From JAFGCY01 sp964609245 (GTDB lineage: Bacteria; 4484-113; JAFGCY01): 52,011 bases of DNA. The position numbers and the translations under genes are program-made. The notes under the pieces were generated by a model, which ran no database searches, was not told where the DNA came from, and saw only the letters and a program-made list of their open reading frames with translations. Location of the stretch: the NCBI GenBank assembly GCA_964609245.1, contig CAZSSB010000019.1:1-52011 (forward strand). Direction: 5' to 3'. Of this stretch, positions 31,769 to 39,952 are shown piece by piece (within the stretch, counting starts at the first letter, position 1; each line of letters opens with the position of its first letter).

Positions 31769-32979
31769 CACCGCTGCTGGCCAACTTCTACACCGCGCTG
31801 ATCATGCTGCAGAGCAACGATGCCATCGGTCGCGCGGTGGGCGGCGCCAACGGTCTGGCGCCCAACCTCGAGGACTACGGCGGCATCACGGGCATCTTCG
31901 GGCAGATCTTCCTGGTGCTGATCACCATGATCAGCGGCGTCGTCGTCAACTACGGCGTGGCGATCATCCTGACGGCGATCGTGGTGCGGCTGATGCTGTT
32001 CCCGCTGACGCGCATCCAGATCCGCGGGATGCGGATGATGCAGCTGTTGCAGCCGGTGATGAAGCAGATTCAGCGGCACTACCCCAACAAGCAGGAGCAG
32101 AGCGCCAAGACGATGGAGCTCTACAGCCGCTACAAGATCAATCCGCTGGCGGGCTGCCTGCCGATGCTGATCCAGCTGCCGATCCTGTTCGGCGTCTACC
32201 GCGCGCTCTACGATCCGACCTTCGCCGGCAAGGACTTCCTGGGCATCCAGCTGTTGTTCCCCGTCAACGTCACCAGCGGCCGCAGCTTCGGCATGGGACC
32301 GGAACTGAAGGACCTCGTCGACGTGACGGTCGCCAAGCTGGGGCTGATGAGCCAGATCATCCAGCTGCCGGAGAAGATCCCCCTGATCGGCGGCAGCTTC
32401 TGGTACCTGCCGGCGCTGGCGCTGGTGGTGCTGTACATCGCCAGCAGCATTGTGATGCAGCGCGTGATGCGCAAGGTCAACGCGCCGGACCCGGCCTTCG
32501 AAGAGGAATTCAAGGAAGTGATGAAGAGCCGCAAGGAGGACAAGGGCGGCAAGCAGGAGCCGGACATGGCCCAGCAGATGCAGAAGCAGATGGGAATCAT
32601 GAACCTCGTGATCATCATCTTCGCTTTCATCTTCTCGGCGGGTGCCCTGCTCTACTTCATCGTGCAGAACCTGCTGATGATGGCGGAATACACGTTGATC
32701 CCCAAACTGGCGGGCGGCGGCGGTCCGGAGCTGGACGCGCGCGAGCTCAAGCAGTTCATCCGCCAGCCTCCGCCCCCGCCCCAGCAGCCCGGCGCCAAGC
32801 CGCAGCCCAGCCAGCTTCCGCCCGCCGGCGGCGAGGAGCAGGCCGGCGCGGAGGACGCCGCGGTGGAGGAAGAGCCCGATCAGACATCCCAGGAGGACGT
32901 CTCGAGCGATGCCGAGGATTCCGACAGTGACCCGGCGGGTCTCAGACGTCCCCGGAAAAAGAGAAGGAAGAAGCGATGA
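31765..32979 (+). CDS. yidC: YidC/Oxa1 membrane protein insertase (short form)
   Basis: 404 residues from ATG 31765, coupled to yidD. It has five membrane spans with the conserved pore Arg in AIVVRLMLFPLTRIQIRG and the cytoplasmic hairpin MRMMQLLQPVMKQIQRHY. The N-terminus runs straight into the first span without the large periplasmic P1 domain of proteobacterial YidC, as in monoderm-type proteins. The C-terminal tail is long (about 90 residues): Pro/Gln- and acid-rich, then strongly basic (LRRPRKKRRKKR), suitable for ribosome contact. It inserts membrane proteins with or without SecYEG. Confidence 0.95.
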   Translation: MTPLLANFYTALIMLQSNDAIGRAVGGANGLAPNLEDYGGITGIFGQIFLVLITMISGVVVNYGVAIILTAIVVRLMLFPLTRIQIRGMRMMQLLQPVMKQIQRHYPNKQEQSAKTMELYSRYKINPLAGCLPMLIQLPILFGVYRALYDPTFAGKDFLGIQLLFPVNVTSGRSFGMGPELKDLVDVTVAKLGLMSQIIQLPEKIPLIGGSFWYLPALALVVLYIASSIVMQRVMRKVNAPDPAFEEEFKEVMKSRKEDKGGKQEPDMAQQMQKQMGIMNLVIIIFAFIFSAGALLYFIVQNLLMMAEYTLIPKLAGGGGPELDARELKQFIRQPPPPPQQPGAKPQPSQLPPAGGEEQAGAEDAAVEEEPDQTSQEDVSSDAEDSDSDPAGLRRPRKKRRKKR

Positions 32980-33683
32980 GCGATGATCTTCAGGAAAACG
33001 GACAGGATCCGGTAGCGGAGGAAGTTGTCGAGCAGCCCAGGCGCGAGCCGCGGCCGGTCAAGCACCCGCCGGGCCTGGCGGAGTTCTCCGCCAAGGGCGA
33101 CGATCTCGAGGCCATGCGCCAGCAGCTGTTCAAGGAGGCCACGGGCAAGGAGCTGTACTACCAGGAATACCCGGAGGAGGACGACAGCATCACCTTGTAC
33201 GCCTATCTGCGCACCGAGGTGCTCGATCTGATCTACAGCCTCGCCTATCCGATCATCAAGATCGTGGATGACCGCGCCACGCTCAAGGTCAAGTCCAACC
33301 GCGCGGTGACAGAGTTCTTCGTCATCATCCAGACGCGCCGCAGCGGCGCCTACATCGGCCAGCACGGCCAGACGCTGGACGCGCTGGAGACCCTGATCGC
33401 GCACACCGTCAGCCGGCTGTTCCCCCGCTGGGTGGCGGTCTACATCGACGTGGACAAGTATCGCCAGAAGCGCCAGGCCTATCTGGAGGGGCTGATCAAG
33501 AAGGTGGTGCGCGAGATCGAGCGGGACCATCGCGAGCGGCCGATGAAAGGCCTGCTGCCCAAGGAACGCAAGTTCGTCCACCAGTACTTCTCCGACCACC
33601 CGTATCTGACGACCGAGTCGCGTGGCCGCGGTCAGACCCGCACGCTGTTCATCGTGCCCCGCGAGGACATCCAGGAGGTGTAG
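32976..33683 (+). CDS. jag: Jag/KhpB RNA-binding protein (KH and R3H domains)
   Basis: 235 residues, ATGA overlap with yidC. The KH domain (about 105-165) carries AYIGQHGQTLDALETL; the R3H domain (about 185-233) carries ERKFVHQYFSDHPYLTTESR. The N-terminal region is acidic and does not look like the usual Jag-N domain. KhpB works with KhpA as an RNA chaperone influencing cell division and elongation. Confidence 0.93.
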   Translation: MSDDLQENGQDPVAEEVVEQPRREPRPVKHPPGLAEFSAKGDDLEAMRQQLFKEATGKELYYQEYPEEDDSITLYAYLRTEVLDLIYSLAYPIIKIVDDRATLKVKSNRAVTEFFVIIQTRRSGAYIGQHGQTLDALETLIAHTVSRLFPRWVAVYIDVDKYRQKRQAYLEGLIKKVVREIERDHRERPMKGLLPKERKFVHQYFSDHPYLTTESRGRGQTRTLFIVPREDIQEV

Positions 33684-33684
33684 C

Positions 33685-33915
33685 ATGGAGCGCGCGCCGC
33701 GCGTCTACCGCCGCCGGCGCTCCGAGGGCGGAGTGCTGCTGGGGCTCTGCGCCGGCATCGGCGCGCACCTCGGCCTCGATCCGATCATCGTGCGGTTGCT
33801 GCTGGTTCTGCTGCTGCTGCTGCCGCCCGCCGGGCTGGCCGTGATCGTCATCTACCTGCTGTTCGCGCTGTTCGTCCCCTACGAACCCGCGGCCGGCGAT
33901 CCCGGGGGCGACTAG
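33685..33915 (+). CDS. PspC-domain membrane protein
   Basis: 76 residues: RVYRRRRSEGGVLLGLCAGI, then LGLDPIIVRLLLVLLLLLP and a second hydrophobic stretch, the compact PspC fold. It follows jag by 1 nt, so it may be read by the same ribosomes. PspC proteins take part in the phage-shock response, in some species as toxin-like or regulatory membrane proteins. The pspA gene of this window is about 29 kb away. Confidence 0.9.
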   Translation: MERAPRVYRRRRSEGGVLLGLCAGIGAHLGLDPIIVRLLLVLLLLLPPAGLAVIVIYLLFALFVPYEPAAGDPGGD

Positions 33916-33929
33916 CCGGGGCCCGTCTG

Positions 33930-33935
33930 TATACT
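33930..33935 (+). promoter_or_regulatory. -10 box of leaderless promoter, nucleotidyltransferase gene
   Basis: TATACT, 6 nt (GATTCG) before GTG 33942. Confidence 0.65.
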
Positions 33936-33941
33936 GATTCG

Positions 33942-35396
33942 GTGCCGCGGGACGTGCCGAATCTGGGCCCGATGCTGGAATCATCGCTGCCGGTGACGCT
34001 CAGGCACGTTCCGCAGCGGATCCGCGACGTGGCCCGCGAACTGGACCTCAGCGTGGCGCTGGCGGGCGGCGTCCCCCGCGACCTGCTGCGCATCCACCTC
34101 GGCCAGCTCCATCGGGATCAGCTCGCCACCGAGCTACGCGACTTCGACGTAGTGGCGGCGGGTCCGGTCGACGCCCGGGGCCAGGGCGCCGGGCTCCGCT
34201 TCGCCCAGGCGCTCAGAGCGCGGTTGCGCGGCGAGTTGACGGTCAACGCTCCGTTTCACACCGCGACGCTGATCACGGCCGACCCGCTGCGCATCGACAT
34301 CACCACCGCGCGTCACGAGCACTACCCCAGTCCCGGCGCGCTGCCCGAGGTGGACGTCGGCGACGTGGAGCTCGGCGCGGACCTGGCGCGCCGCGACTTC
34401 TCCGTCAACGCGCTGGCGCTGGACTTAAGTGACGACTACGGCCGGCTGCTCGATTTGCACGGCGGCAGCGGCGATATCGCCGACCGGCTGGTGCGCGTCC
34501 TGCACTCGGCCAGCTTCAGCGACGACCCGACGCGGCTGCTGCGCGCGGTCCGCTACTCGATCCGGCTCGGCTACGACCTGGAGCCCGTCACCCGCGCGCA
34601 GTACCAGCACGCGATCGACGACGGCGCGCTGGATCACCTGACGCCCGAGCGCATCCGCTACGAGATCGAGTGCATCGGCCGCGAGGAGCGCTGGGTGGAG
34701 ATGTGGGCGGTGCTGGACGTCTCGCGGCTGACGACCGCGCTCAGCCCCGGCCTTGGCGGGCTCAGCCGCGGCTGGGACCTGGCCGACGCCGGCGCGCTGG
34801 ACATCGCGATCGGCAACCAGCCACAGCTGCTGCGCGAGAGTCAGCTGGAGCCCTGGTTCGTGCGCACCGCCTGGGCGCTGGGCGCCGTGCCGGACAGCTT
34901 CGCGCCGGCGGTCTGCGAGCGGCTGGGGCTGTTCAAGCGCGACTGCACCTGGCTGCTGGCGCAGCGCGAGGTGCTGCGCCGCGCCCTCCCGCGGCTGCTC
35001 GAGCCGGGCTCGCCCAGCGAGTTCTGCCGGCAGCTGGAGAAGTACCAGCGGCAGGCGGTCGCGCTGGCGCTGTTCGTCTATCAGCCGCGGACCCAGGAGG
35101 AGGTCACGGCGCGCAAGGAGCTGAAGCGGTACCTCGACGTGTATTCCCAGGTGCGGTGCGAGCTCAATGGCCGCGACCTGATGGAGATGGGGCTCAGGCC
35201 CGGCCCGCTGGTGGGACGGATCCGGGATGAACTACGATACCTGCGCCTCGACGGTGCTATCAAGGATATGGCCGGTGAGCGACAGCGCGCCACTGAGTTG
35301 ATCCGCGAGCTGACGAGGGAGGGCAACGGCCGGCCGCTGAGCGGTGACCTGGAAGGCGGGGCTGAGCAGGACGCCGAGGAGGATCGCGACCAATGA
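33942..35396 (+). CDS. CCA-adding enzyme / poly(A) polymerase family nucleotidyltransferase
   Basis: 484 residues from GTG 33942 (TATACT 6 nt upstream). Class II polymerase-beta head: LAGGVPRDLL at about 38-47, metal-binding LRDFDVVA at about 65-72, then the RRDFSVNALAL motif and the neck RLLRAVRYSIRLGYD. The C-terminal half is helical and less conserved. It probably adds or repairs the tRNA 3'-CCA end; a poly(A) polymerase or A-adding half-enzyme cannot be told apart by eye. Its stop overlaps the M50 protease start (ATGA). Confidence 0.88.
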   Translation: MPRDVPNLGPMLESSLPVTLRHVPQRIRDVARELDLSVALAGGVPRDLLRIHLGQLHRDQLATELRDFDVVAAGPVDARGQGAGLRFAQALRARLRGELTVNAPFHTATLITADPLRIDITTARHEHYPSPGALPEVDVGDVELGADLARRDFSVNALALDLSDDYGRLLDLHGGSGDIADRLVRVLHSASFSDDPTRLLRAVRYSIRLGYDLEPVTRAQYQHAIDDGALDHLTPERIRYEIECIGREERWVEMWAVLDVSRLTTALSPGLGGLSRGWDLADAGALDIAIGNQPQLLRESQLEPWFVRTAWALGAVPDSFAPAVCERLGLFKRDCTWLLAQREVLRRALPRLLEPGSPSEFCRQLEKYQRQAVALALFVYQPRTQEEVTARKELKRYLDVYSQVRCELNGRDLMEMGLRPGPLVGRIRDELRYLRLDGAIKDMAGERQRATELIRELTREGNGRPLSGDLEGGAEQDAEEDRDQ

Positions 35397-36058
35397 TGGG
35401 CTTTAACCTGGAGTTCTCGATCGCCCTGCTGATCACGCTGGTGGTCGGGCTGTCGTTTCACGAATTCGGACACGCCGCGATGGCCACGAAGATGGGGGAT
35501 CCGACGCCGCGGCTTCAGGGCCGGCTGACGCTCAATCCGGTCAAGCATCTCGATCCGGCCGGCGCGTTCTTCCTGGTGTTCATGGCCTTCGCCGGTTTCG
35601 GCTTCGCCTGGGGCAAGCCGGTGCAGACCAACCCGGCCTACTACAGCAACTACCGCCAGGGCACCATCCTCGTGGCGATCGCCGGCCCGGCGATGAACCT
35701 CTGCCTGGCGATGCTGGCGATCGCCGTCGGCTTCGTGCTCTACCAGGGCAACGTCCCGCTGAGCTCCTTCGGCAGCACGCTGCTGTTCGCGTTCATCTAC
35801 GTCAACCTGCTGCTGATGATCTTCAACCTGCTGCCGATCCCGCCGCTGGACGGCGGTCACGTTGTGGAGCAGGTTCTGCCCTGGGACCTGCGCCACAAGT
35901 TCCGCCGCATCCAGGCCTTCGGGCTGCTGATCATCCTCGCCCTGTGGTTCACGGGCATCCTGGGGCGCATCATCGGCTTCATCTTCTCGATCCTGATGTT
36001 TCTGATCGGTCTCGGCTTCGGCCAGGGCTACGTCGAGTACCTGTTCGGCGGCTTCTAG
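35393..36058 (+). CDS. Site-2 protease family (M50) membrane metalloprotease
   Basis: 221 residues, multiple spans. Zinc motif HEFGH in GLSFHEFGHAAMA (about 23-27) and the third-ligand motif NLLPIPPLDGGHV (about 143-155). It is the short type without PDZ, like the S2P-related proteins of many bacteria that lie next to scpA. It cleaves transmembrane substrates; the substrate is unknown. It lies just upstream of scpA, a frequent genomic association. Confidence 0.92.
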   Translation: MMGFNLEFSIALLITLVVGLSFHEFGHAAMATKMGDPTPRLQGRLTLNPVKHLDPAGAFFLVFMAFAGFGFAWGKPVQTNPAYYSNYRQGTILVAIAGPAMNLCLAMLAIAVGFVLYQGNVPLSSFGSTLLFAFIYVNLLLMIFNLLPIPPLDGGHVVEQVLPWDLRHKFRRIQAFGLLIILALWFTGILGRIIGFIFSILMFLIGLGFGQGYVEYLFGGF

Positions 36059-36068
36059 CGTCCGGCGC

Positions 36069-36074
36069 TATAAT
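36069..36074 (+). promoter_or_regulatory. -10 box upstream of scpA
   Basis: TATAAT, 9 nt before ATG 36084; near-leaderless spacing. Confidence 0.5.
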
Positions 36075-36083
36075 CCGCCCGCG

Positions 36084-36815
36084 ATGGCCGGCTTCCACCT
36101 CAGCCTGGCGCAGTTCACGGGTCCCCTCGACCTGCTGCTGCACCTGATCCGCGTCAACGAGATGGACATCTTCGATCTCGACGTGGCGCTGATCACGGAG
36201 CAGTACGTTGGAATCGTCGAGGCCGAGGGCGTACGCGACCTGGCCGGCGCCTATCACTTCCTGGCGATGGCGGCGACGCTCGTGGAACTCAAGAGCCGGC
36301 TGCTGCTGCCCCAGCACGAGGAGCCGGCCGCCACCGACGGTGAGGAGCTGGAGCCGCCGGAGGACCCGCGCCGGGAGCTGGCCCGCCAGCTGGCGGCCTA
36401 TCAATCGATCCAGGACGTCACCCGGGAGCTGGCCGGACGCTTCGAGCAGGTCGGCCGCCACTGGCCGCGGCAGGTGGTGGAGCGGCTGGAGACCGAAATC
36501 GTCTACACCATGGACAGTCTCAGCGTCTACGACCTGATGGTCTCGTTCCAGGAGGTGCTCAGCCGGCCGCGCTATCACCAGATCACGATCTTCCGCGAGG
36601 ACTACGACGTCGACGAGGCCCGCCAGTGGCTCAGGGGGCGGCTGGCCGGCGGTCCGGCGGAGCTCAGCGAGGTGCTGCTGGAACAGGGCGACGTCTTCGC
36701 GCTGATCGTGACGTTCGTGGCGCTGCTCGATCTGATCAAGGAGGAGGAAGTGGGTTTCGCCTACGAGGACCAGGGCATCACTCTGAGTCTGGTAGCCGGC
36801 GCGGAAGCGATGTGA
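36084..36815 (+). CDS. scpA: Segregation and condensation protein A (kleisin)
   Basis: 243 residues. The N-terminal SMC-neck-binding helices FTGPLDLLLHLIRVNEMDIF and ALITEQYVGIVEA are followed by the ELKSRLLLP helix, and a C-terminal winged-helix domain ends at the stop. With Smc and ScpB it forms the condensin that compacts and segregates the chromosome. No scpB follows; a methyltransferase gene does, which is unusual for this locus. Confidence 0.95.
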   Translation: MAGFHLSLAQFTGPLDLLLHLIRVNEMDIFDLDVALITEQYVGIVEAEGVRDLAGAYHFLAMAATLVELKSRLLLPQHEEPAATDGEELEPPEDPRRELARQLAAYQSIQDVTRELAGRFEQVGRHWPRQVVERLETEIVYTMDSLSVYDLMVSFQEVLSRPRYHQITIFREDYDVDEARQWLRGRLAGGPAELSEVLLEQGDVFALIVTFVALLDLIKEEEVGFAYEDQGITLSLVAGAEAM

Positions 36816-36822
36816 GGTGGAC

Positions 36823-37569
36823 ATGGACTGGGTAGAGCGGCTGTTCGACGGACCCTTCGGCGAGAGCCTGAAGCAGACGGAAGAGGACCAGGAGCGCACG
36901 CGGCGGGAGGTGGAGTTCATCACCCGCGAGCTGGGCCTGGGACCGGCGGACCAGGTGCTGGACCTGGCCTGCGGCTACGGCCGTCACGCGCTGGAGATCA
37001 GCGCGGGCGTGGCCGGGATCGTCGGCGTGGATCGGACGGCTGCTTTCATCGAACGCGCCCGCCAGCTGGCGGATGAGCGGGGGCTAGGCAACGCGCGCTT
37101 CGAGGTCGCCGATATGCGCGCGCTGGATTACAGCGCCGAATTCGACGCGGCCTACAACTACTTCACCTCCTGGGGCTACTACGACGAGCAGGCCAACTTC
37201 GACGTGCTCAGGCGGGTGGCCCGCGCCCTGAAGCCCGGCGGCAGGTTCCTCATGGAGATGATTGGCCGCGACTCCCTGATGCGCCGCTACCGCGCGCGCA
37301 GCTGGGAGCAGGCGGACGAGGATACCATCGTGCTGATGGAGAACCACTTCGACGTGGCCACCGGCCTGCAGCACAACACGCGCACCTATCTGCGCCCGGG
37401 CGCCGCGCCCGAGGTGATTGAGATCAGGCACTACATCCCGGCGCCGGACCACCTGGCCCGGCTGCTGCGCGAGGCCGGTTTCGCAGAGACGAGGATCGTC
37501 AGCGCGCCGGACGGTGGTGAGCCGACGATTGACAGCTTCCGCATCGCGGTGATCGGCACCGCGCCCTGA
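36823..37569 (+). CDS. Class I SAM-dependent methyltransferase
   Basis: 248 residues. Motif I VLDLACGYGRHALEI (about 47-61), acidic IVGVDRTAAFIERA, motif with DMRALDYSAEFDAAYN, and post-motif ALKPGGRFLMEMIG: a complete Rossmann SAM fold. The substrate cannot be deduced. ATG 36823 has GAGGTG just upstream and lies 7 nt after the scpA stop, so it is in the same transcript. Confidence 0.88.
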   Translation: MDWVERLFDGPFGESLKQTEEDQERTRREVEFITRELGLGPADQVLDLACGYGRHALEISAGVAGIVGVDRTAAFIERARQLADERGLGNARFEVADMRALDYSAEFDAAYNYFTSWGYYDEQANFDVLRRVARALKPGGRFLMEMIGRDSLMRRYRARSWEQADEDTIVLMENHFDVATGLQHNTRTYLRPGAAPEVIEIRHYIPAPDHLARLLREAGFAETRIVSAPDGGEPTIDSFRIAVIGTAP

Positions 37570-37606
37570 ATGGCGGCTTTCGATTTCTGCGTGGGGCTAC
37601 TCCCAC

Positions 37607-37612
37607 TATAAT
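37607..37612 (+). promoter_or_regulatory. -10 box, pfkA
   Basis: TATAAT, 7 nt (CCCCTGC) before ATG 37620; near-leaderless. Confidence 0.6.
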
Positions 37613-37619
37613 CCCCTGC

Positions 37620-38582
37620 ATGCAACGCATCGCAGTGCTGACCAGCGGGGGCGACGCGCCGGGGATGAACGCCGCGGTTCGCGCGGTGGTGCGCTGCGGC
37701 CTCAAGGCGGGATTGACGGTCTTCGCCATCCGCCGCGGCTTTGAGGGGCTGCTAGAGGGTCGCTTTGAGGAACTGAGCGACTACTCCGTCTCCGGGCTGA
37801 TGTACGCCGGCGGCAGCGCCATCGAGTGCGCCCGCTGCCCGGAGATGCTGGAGCCCCACGGGCCGGAGGCCGCCGCCGACATCCTCAAACGCCGTGAGAT
37901 CGACGGCCTCATCACCATCGGCGGGGACGGCACCTTCCGTGGCGCGCTGAAGATCGCCGAGTGTGGCATCCCAATCATCGGGATTCCCGGTACGATCGAC
38001 AACGACATTCCGGGCACCGAGCGGACGATCGGCTTCGACACCGCCTGTGACACGTTGTCCTGGGTAATCCAGCGGCTGCGCGACACCGCCGAGGCTCATC
38101 ACCGCACATTCATCGTTGAGGCAATGGGCCGGCATTCGGGCTGGCTGGCACTCTACGGCGGACTGGCGGGCGGCGCCGACGTGATCCTGGTGCCGGAGGT
38201 GCCCTGGAAGCCCGAGGATGCGCTGGCCACTATCAGACGGCGGATGCGGGAAGGGCGCACCTTCCACCTGATCCTGATCGCCGAGGGCGCCGGGCGGGCC
38301 ATCGATCTGGTGAGCTGGCTGCAGGAGCACACCAGCGGCGAACTGGAGATCCGCGCCTCGATCCCCGGCCACATCCAGCGCGGCGGCTCGCCGACGACGC
38401 TCGACCGCATCCTGGCCAGCCGGATGGGGCAGCACGCGGTAAGCGCCCTGCTGGAGGGCCGGACGTCGATCATGATCGGGGAGGCCTGCGGACGGCTGGT
38501 CGAAGTGAGCCTGGCCGAGGCGACCGACGGCTGCCGGATGATCGATCACGAGCTGTATCAGCTGGCGCTGACCGTCGGCTAG
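37620..38582 (+). CDS. pfkA: ATP-dependent 6-phosphofructokinase
   Basis: 320 residues, standard bacterial PfkA length. TSGGDAPGMNAAVRA nucleotide loop; GGDGTFRGA with Gly104 and IPGTIDND with Gly124 are the ATP-type determinants (PPi-dependent enzymes carry Asp and Lys there), so ATP is the expected donor. The catalytic Asp lies in TIDNDIPGTE; EAMGRHSGW and GHIQRGGSPTTLDR complete the substrate site. It catalyses the committed step of glycolysis. It has its own promoter immediately upstream. Confidence 0.95.
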   Translation: MQRIAVLTSGGDAPGMNAAVRAVVRCGLKAGLTVFAIRRGFEGLLEGRFEELSDYSVSGLMYAGGSAIECARCPEMLEPHGPEAAADILKRREIDGLITIGGDGTFRGALKIAECGIPIIGIPGTIDNDIPGTERTIGFDTACDTLSWVIQRLRDTAEAHHRTFIVEAMGRHSGWLALYGGLAGGADVILVPEVPWKPEDALATIRRRMREGRTFHLILIAEGAGRAIDLVSWLQEHTSGELEIRASIPGHIQRGGSPTTLDRILASRMGQHAVSALLEGRTSIMIGEACGRLVEVSLAEATDGCRMIDHELYQLALTVG

Positions 38583-38634
38583 CCTGCCGCCGTGCAGCCG
38601 CGCACCGGACAGGGCACGGGGGAGGGCGCTGGGT

Positions 38635-38640
38635 TATAGT
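38635..38640 (+). promoter_or_regulatory. -10 box of the flagellar operon
   Basis: TATAGT, 41 nt before the flbD start. It is the only promoter-like element seen ahead of flbD-fliM-fliY, so it probably drives the cluster. Confidence 0.45.
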
Positions 38641-38681
38641 ATGTAGGCGAGGCGGCCGATATATCGCTTGGGGAGCAAGGC

Positions 38682-38921
38682 GTGATCGAGTTGACACGTT
38701 TCAACGGGGAGAGGTTCGTGCTCAACGCCGATCTGATCGAGATGGTGGAAAGCACGCCCGATACCGTGATCCGCCTGCTCAACGGGAAGAAGCTGATCGT
38801 GAAGGAGACCGTTGAGCAGGTGGTGGAGCGGGCGCTGGAGTTCGCCCGGCGTGTGCACTGCATCGCGGTGCCGGAGCCGGAGGACAGCGCCGGTGCTGCC
38901 CCGCAGGCAGAGGGAGACTGA
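38682..38921 (+). CDS. flbD: Flagellar FlbD family protein
   Basis: 79 residues, GTG start with GGGAG upstream. IELTRFNGERFVLNADLIEM followed by STPDTVIRLLNGKKLIVKET is diagnostic of the small FlbD (SwrD) family found in flagellar operons next to motA/fliL, where it raises flagellar motor power. Its TGA is followed directly by the GTG of fliM. Confidence 0.93.
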   Translation: MIELTRFNGERFVLNADLIEMVESTPDTVIRLLNGKKLIVKETVEQVVERALEFARRVHCIAVPEPEDSAGAAPQAEGD

Positions 38922-39935
38922 GTGGCGGATATTCTGAGTCAGGAGGAGATCGACGCCCTGCTGGGCGCGCTGTCGACTGGCGAGATCGAGGCCGAGCAGT
39001 TCCGGCAGGAGACGACGGAGAAGGCGCCGCGGGTCAAGCCCTACGACTTCTACCGGCCCTCCAAGTTCTCCAAGGAGCAGATTCGCACCATCTACATGCT
39101 GCACGAGACCTTCGGCCGCCTGTGGAGCAGCACGCTGAGCGGCGTGCTGCGCAACTATGTCTCGCTGTCCGTCAGCTCCGTCGACCAGGTCACCTACCAG
39201 GAGTTCATCCAGTCGATTCCCAACCCGACCATCACCGCCACCTTCACCATGCCCCCGCTGGAGGGCACGGCACTGATGGAGTTCAGCCCCACGATCGGCT
39301 TCCCGATCATCGACCGCCTGCTGGGCGGGGCCGGTCGCAGCACCTCTGAGGCCCGCGAGCTGACCGAGATCGAGGAGCACGTGCTGGGCAACCTCGTTGA
39401 CGAGGGCATGGTGTTCCTCAAGGAAGCGTGGTCCTCGATGATCGATCTCAGCCCCGAGCTGGGCGATATCGAGAGCAACCCGCTGTTCGTCCAGATCGTC
39501 CCACCCAGCGATATGATCCTGCTGATCACCCTCGAAGCGCGGATCGGCGATTTCAGCGGCATCGTCAACATGGTCTACCCCTACGTGCTGCTGGAGCCGA
39601 TTCTGAGCCTGCTGTCCGCCCAGACGCTGTACTCCGTCGGCACCCGGGCGCCCACCGAGGAGATCAAGGAGCGTACGCGCCGCGTGCTGCGTGGCGTGGC
39701 CCTGCCGGTCAGAGTCGAACTGGGGCGGACGCTGTGCACCGTGCGGGAGCTGCTGGAACTCGAGCAGAACGACATTCTGGTGCTGAGCACCAAGACCACC
39801 GACAACCTGGAAGTGCGGGTCGGCGGCGTGGTCAAATTCCACGCCACCCCCGGCCAGGTGGGCAAGCAGCGCGCGGCCCAGATTACGGACGTCGTCGCGG
39901 AAAATGAGGATCTACCGCCGCAGGCGTCATCATAG
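38922..39935 (+). CDS. fliM: Flagellar motor switch protein FliM
   Basis: 337 residues. N-terminal CheY-P binding peptide LSQEEIDALLGAL (about 5-17), middle CheC-like domain with PYDFYRPSKFSKEQIRTIYM, and C-terminal SpoA domain (about 250-325). It forms the C-ring, receives CheY-P and sets rotation direction. GTG start right after the flbD stop. Confidence 0.95.
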   Translation: MADILSQEEIDALLGALSTGEIEAEQFRQETTEKAPRVKPYDFYRPSKFSKEQIRTIYMLHETFGRLWSSTLSGVLRNYVSLSVSSVDQVTYQEFIQSIPNPTITATFTMPPLEGTALMEFSPTIGFPIIDRLLGGAGRSTSEARELTEIEEHVLGNLVDEGMVFLKEAWSSMIDLSPELGDIESNPLFVQIVPPSDMILLITLEARIGDFSGIVNMVYPYVLLEPILSLLSAQTLYSVGTRAPTEEIKERTRRVLRGVALPVRVELGRTLCTVRELLELEQNDILVLSTKTTDNLEVRVGGVVKFHATPGQVGKQRAAQITDVVAENEDLPPQASS

Positions 39936-39952
39936 CAAGGAGAGCATCGGCG

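Noticed and set aside
37620..38582. PPi-dependent phosphofructokinase
   Set aside because: Gly at positions 104 and 124 (GGDGT, IPGTIDND) is the ATP-type signature; PPi enzymes have Asp and Lys.
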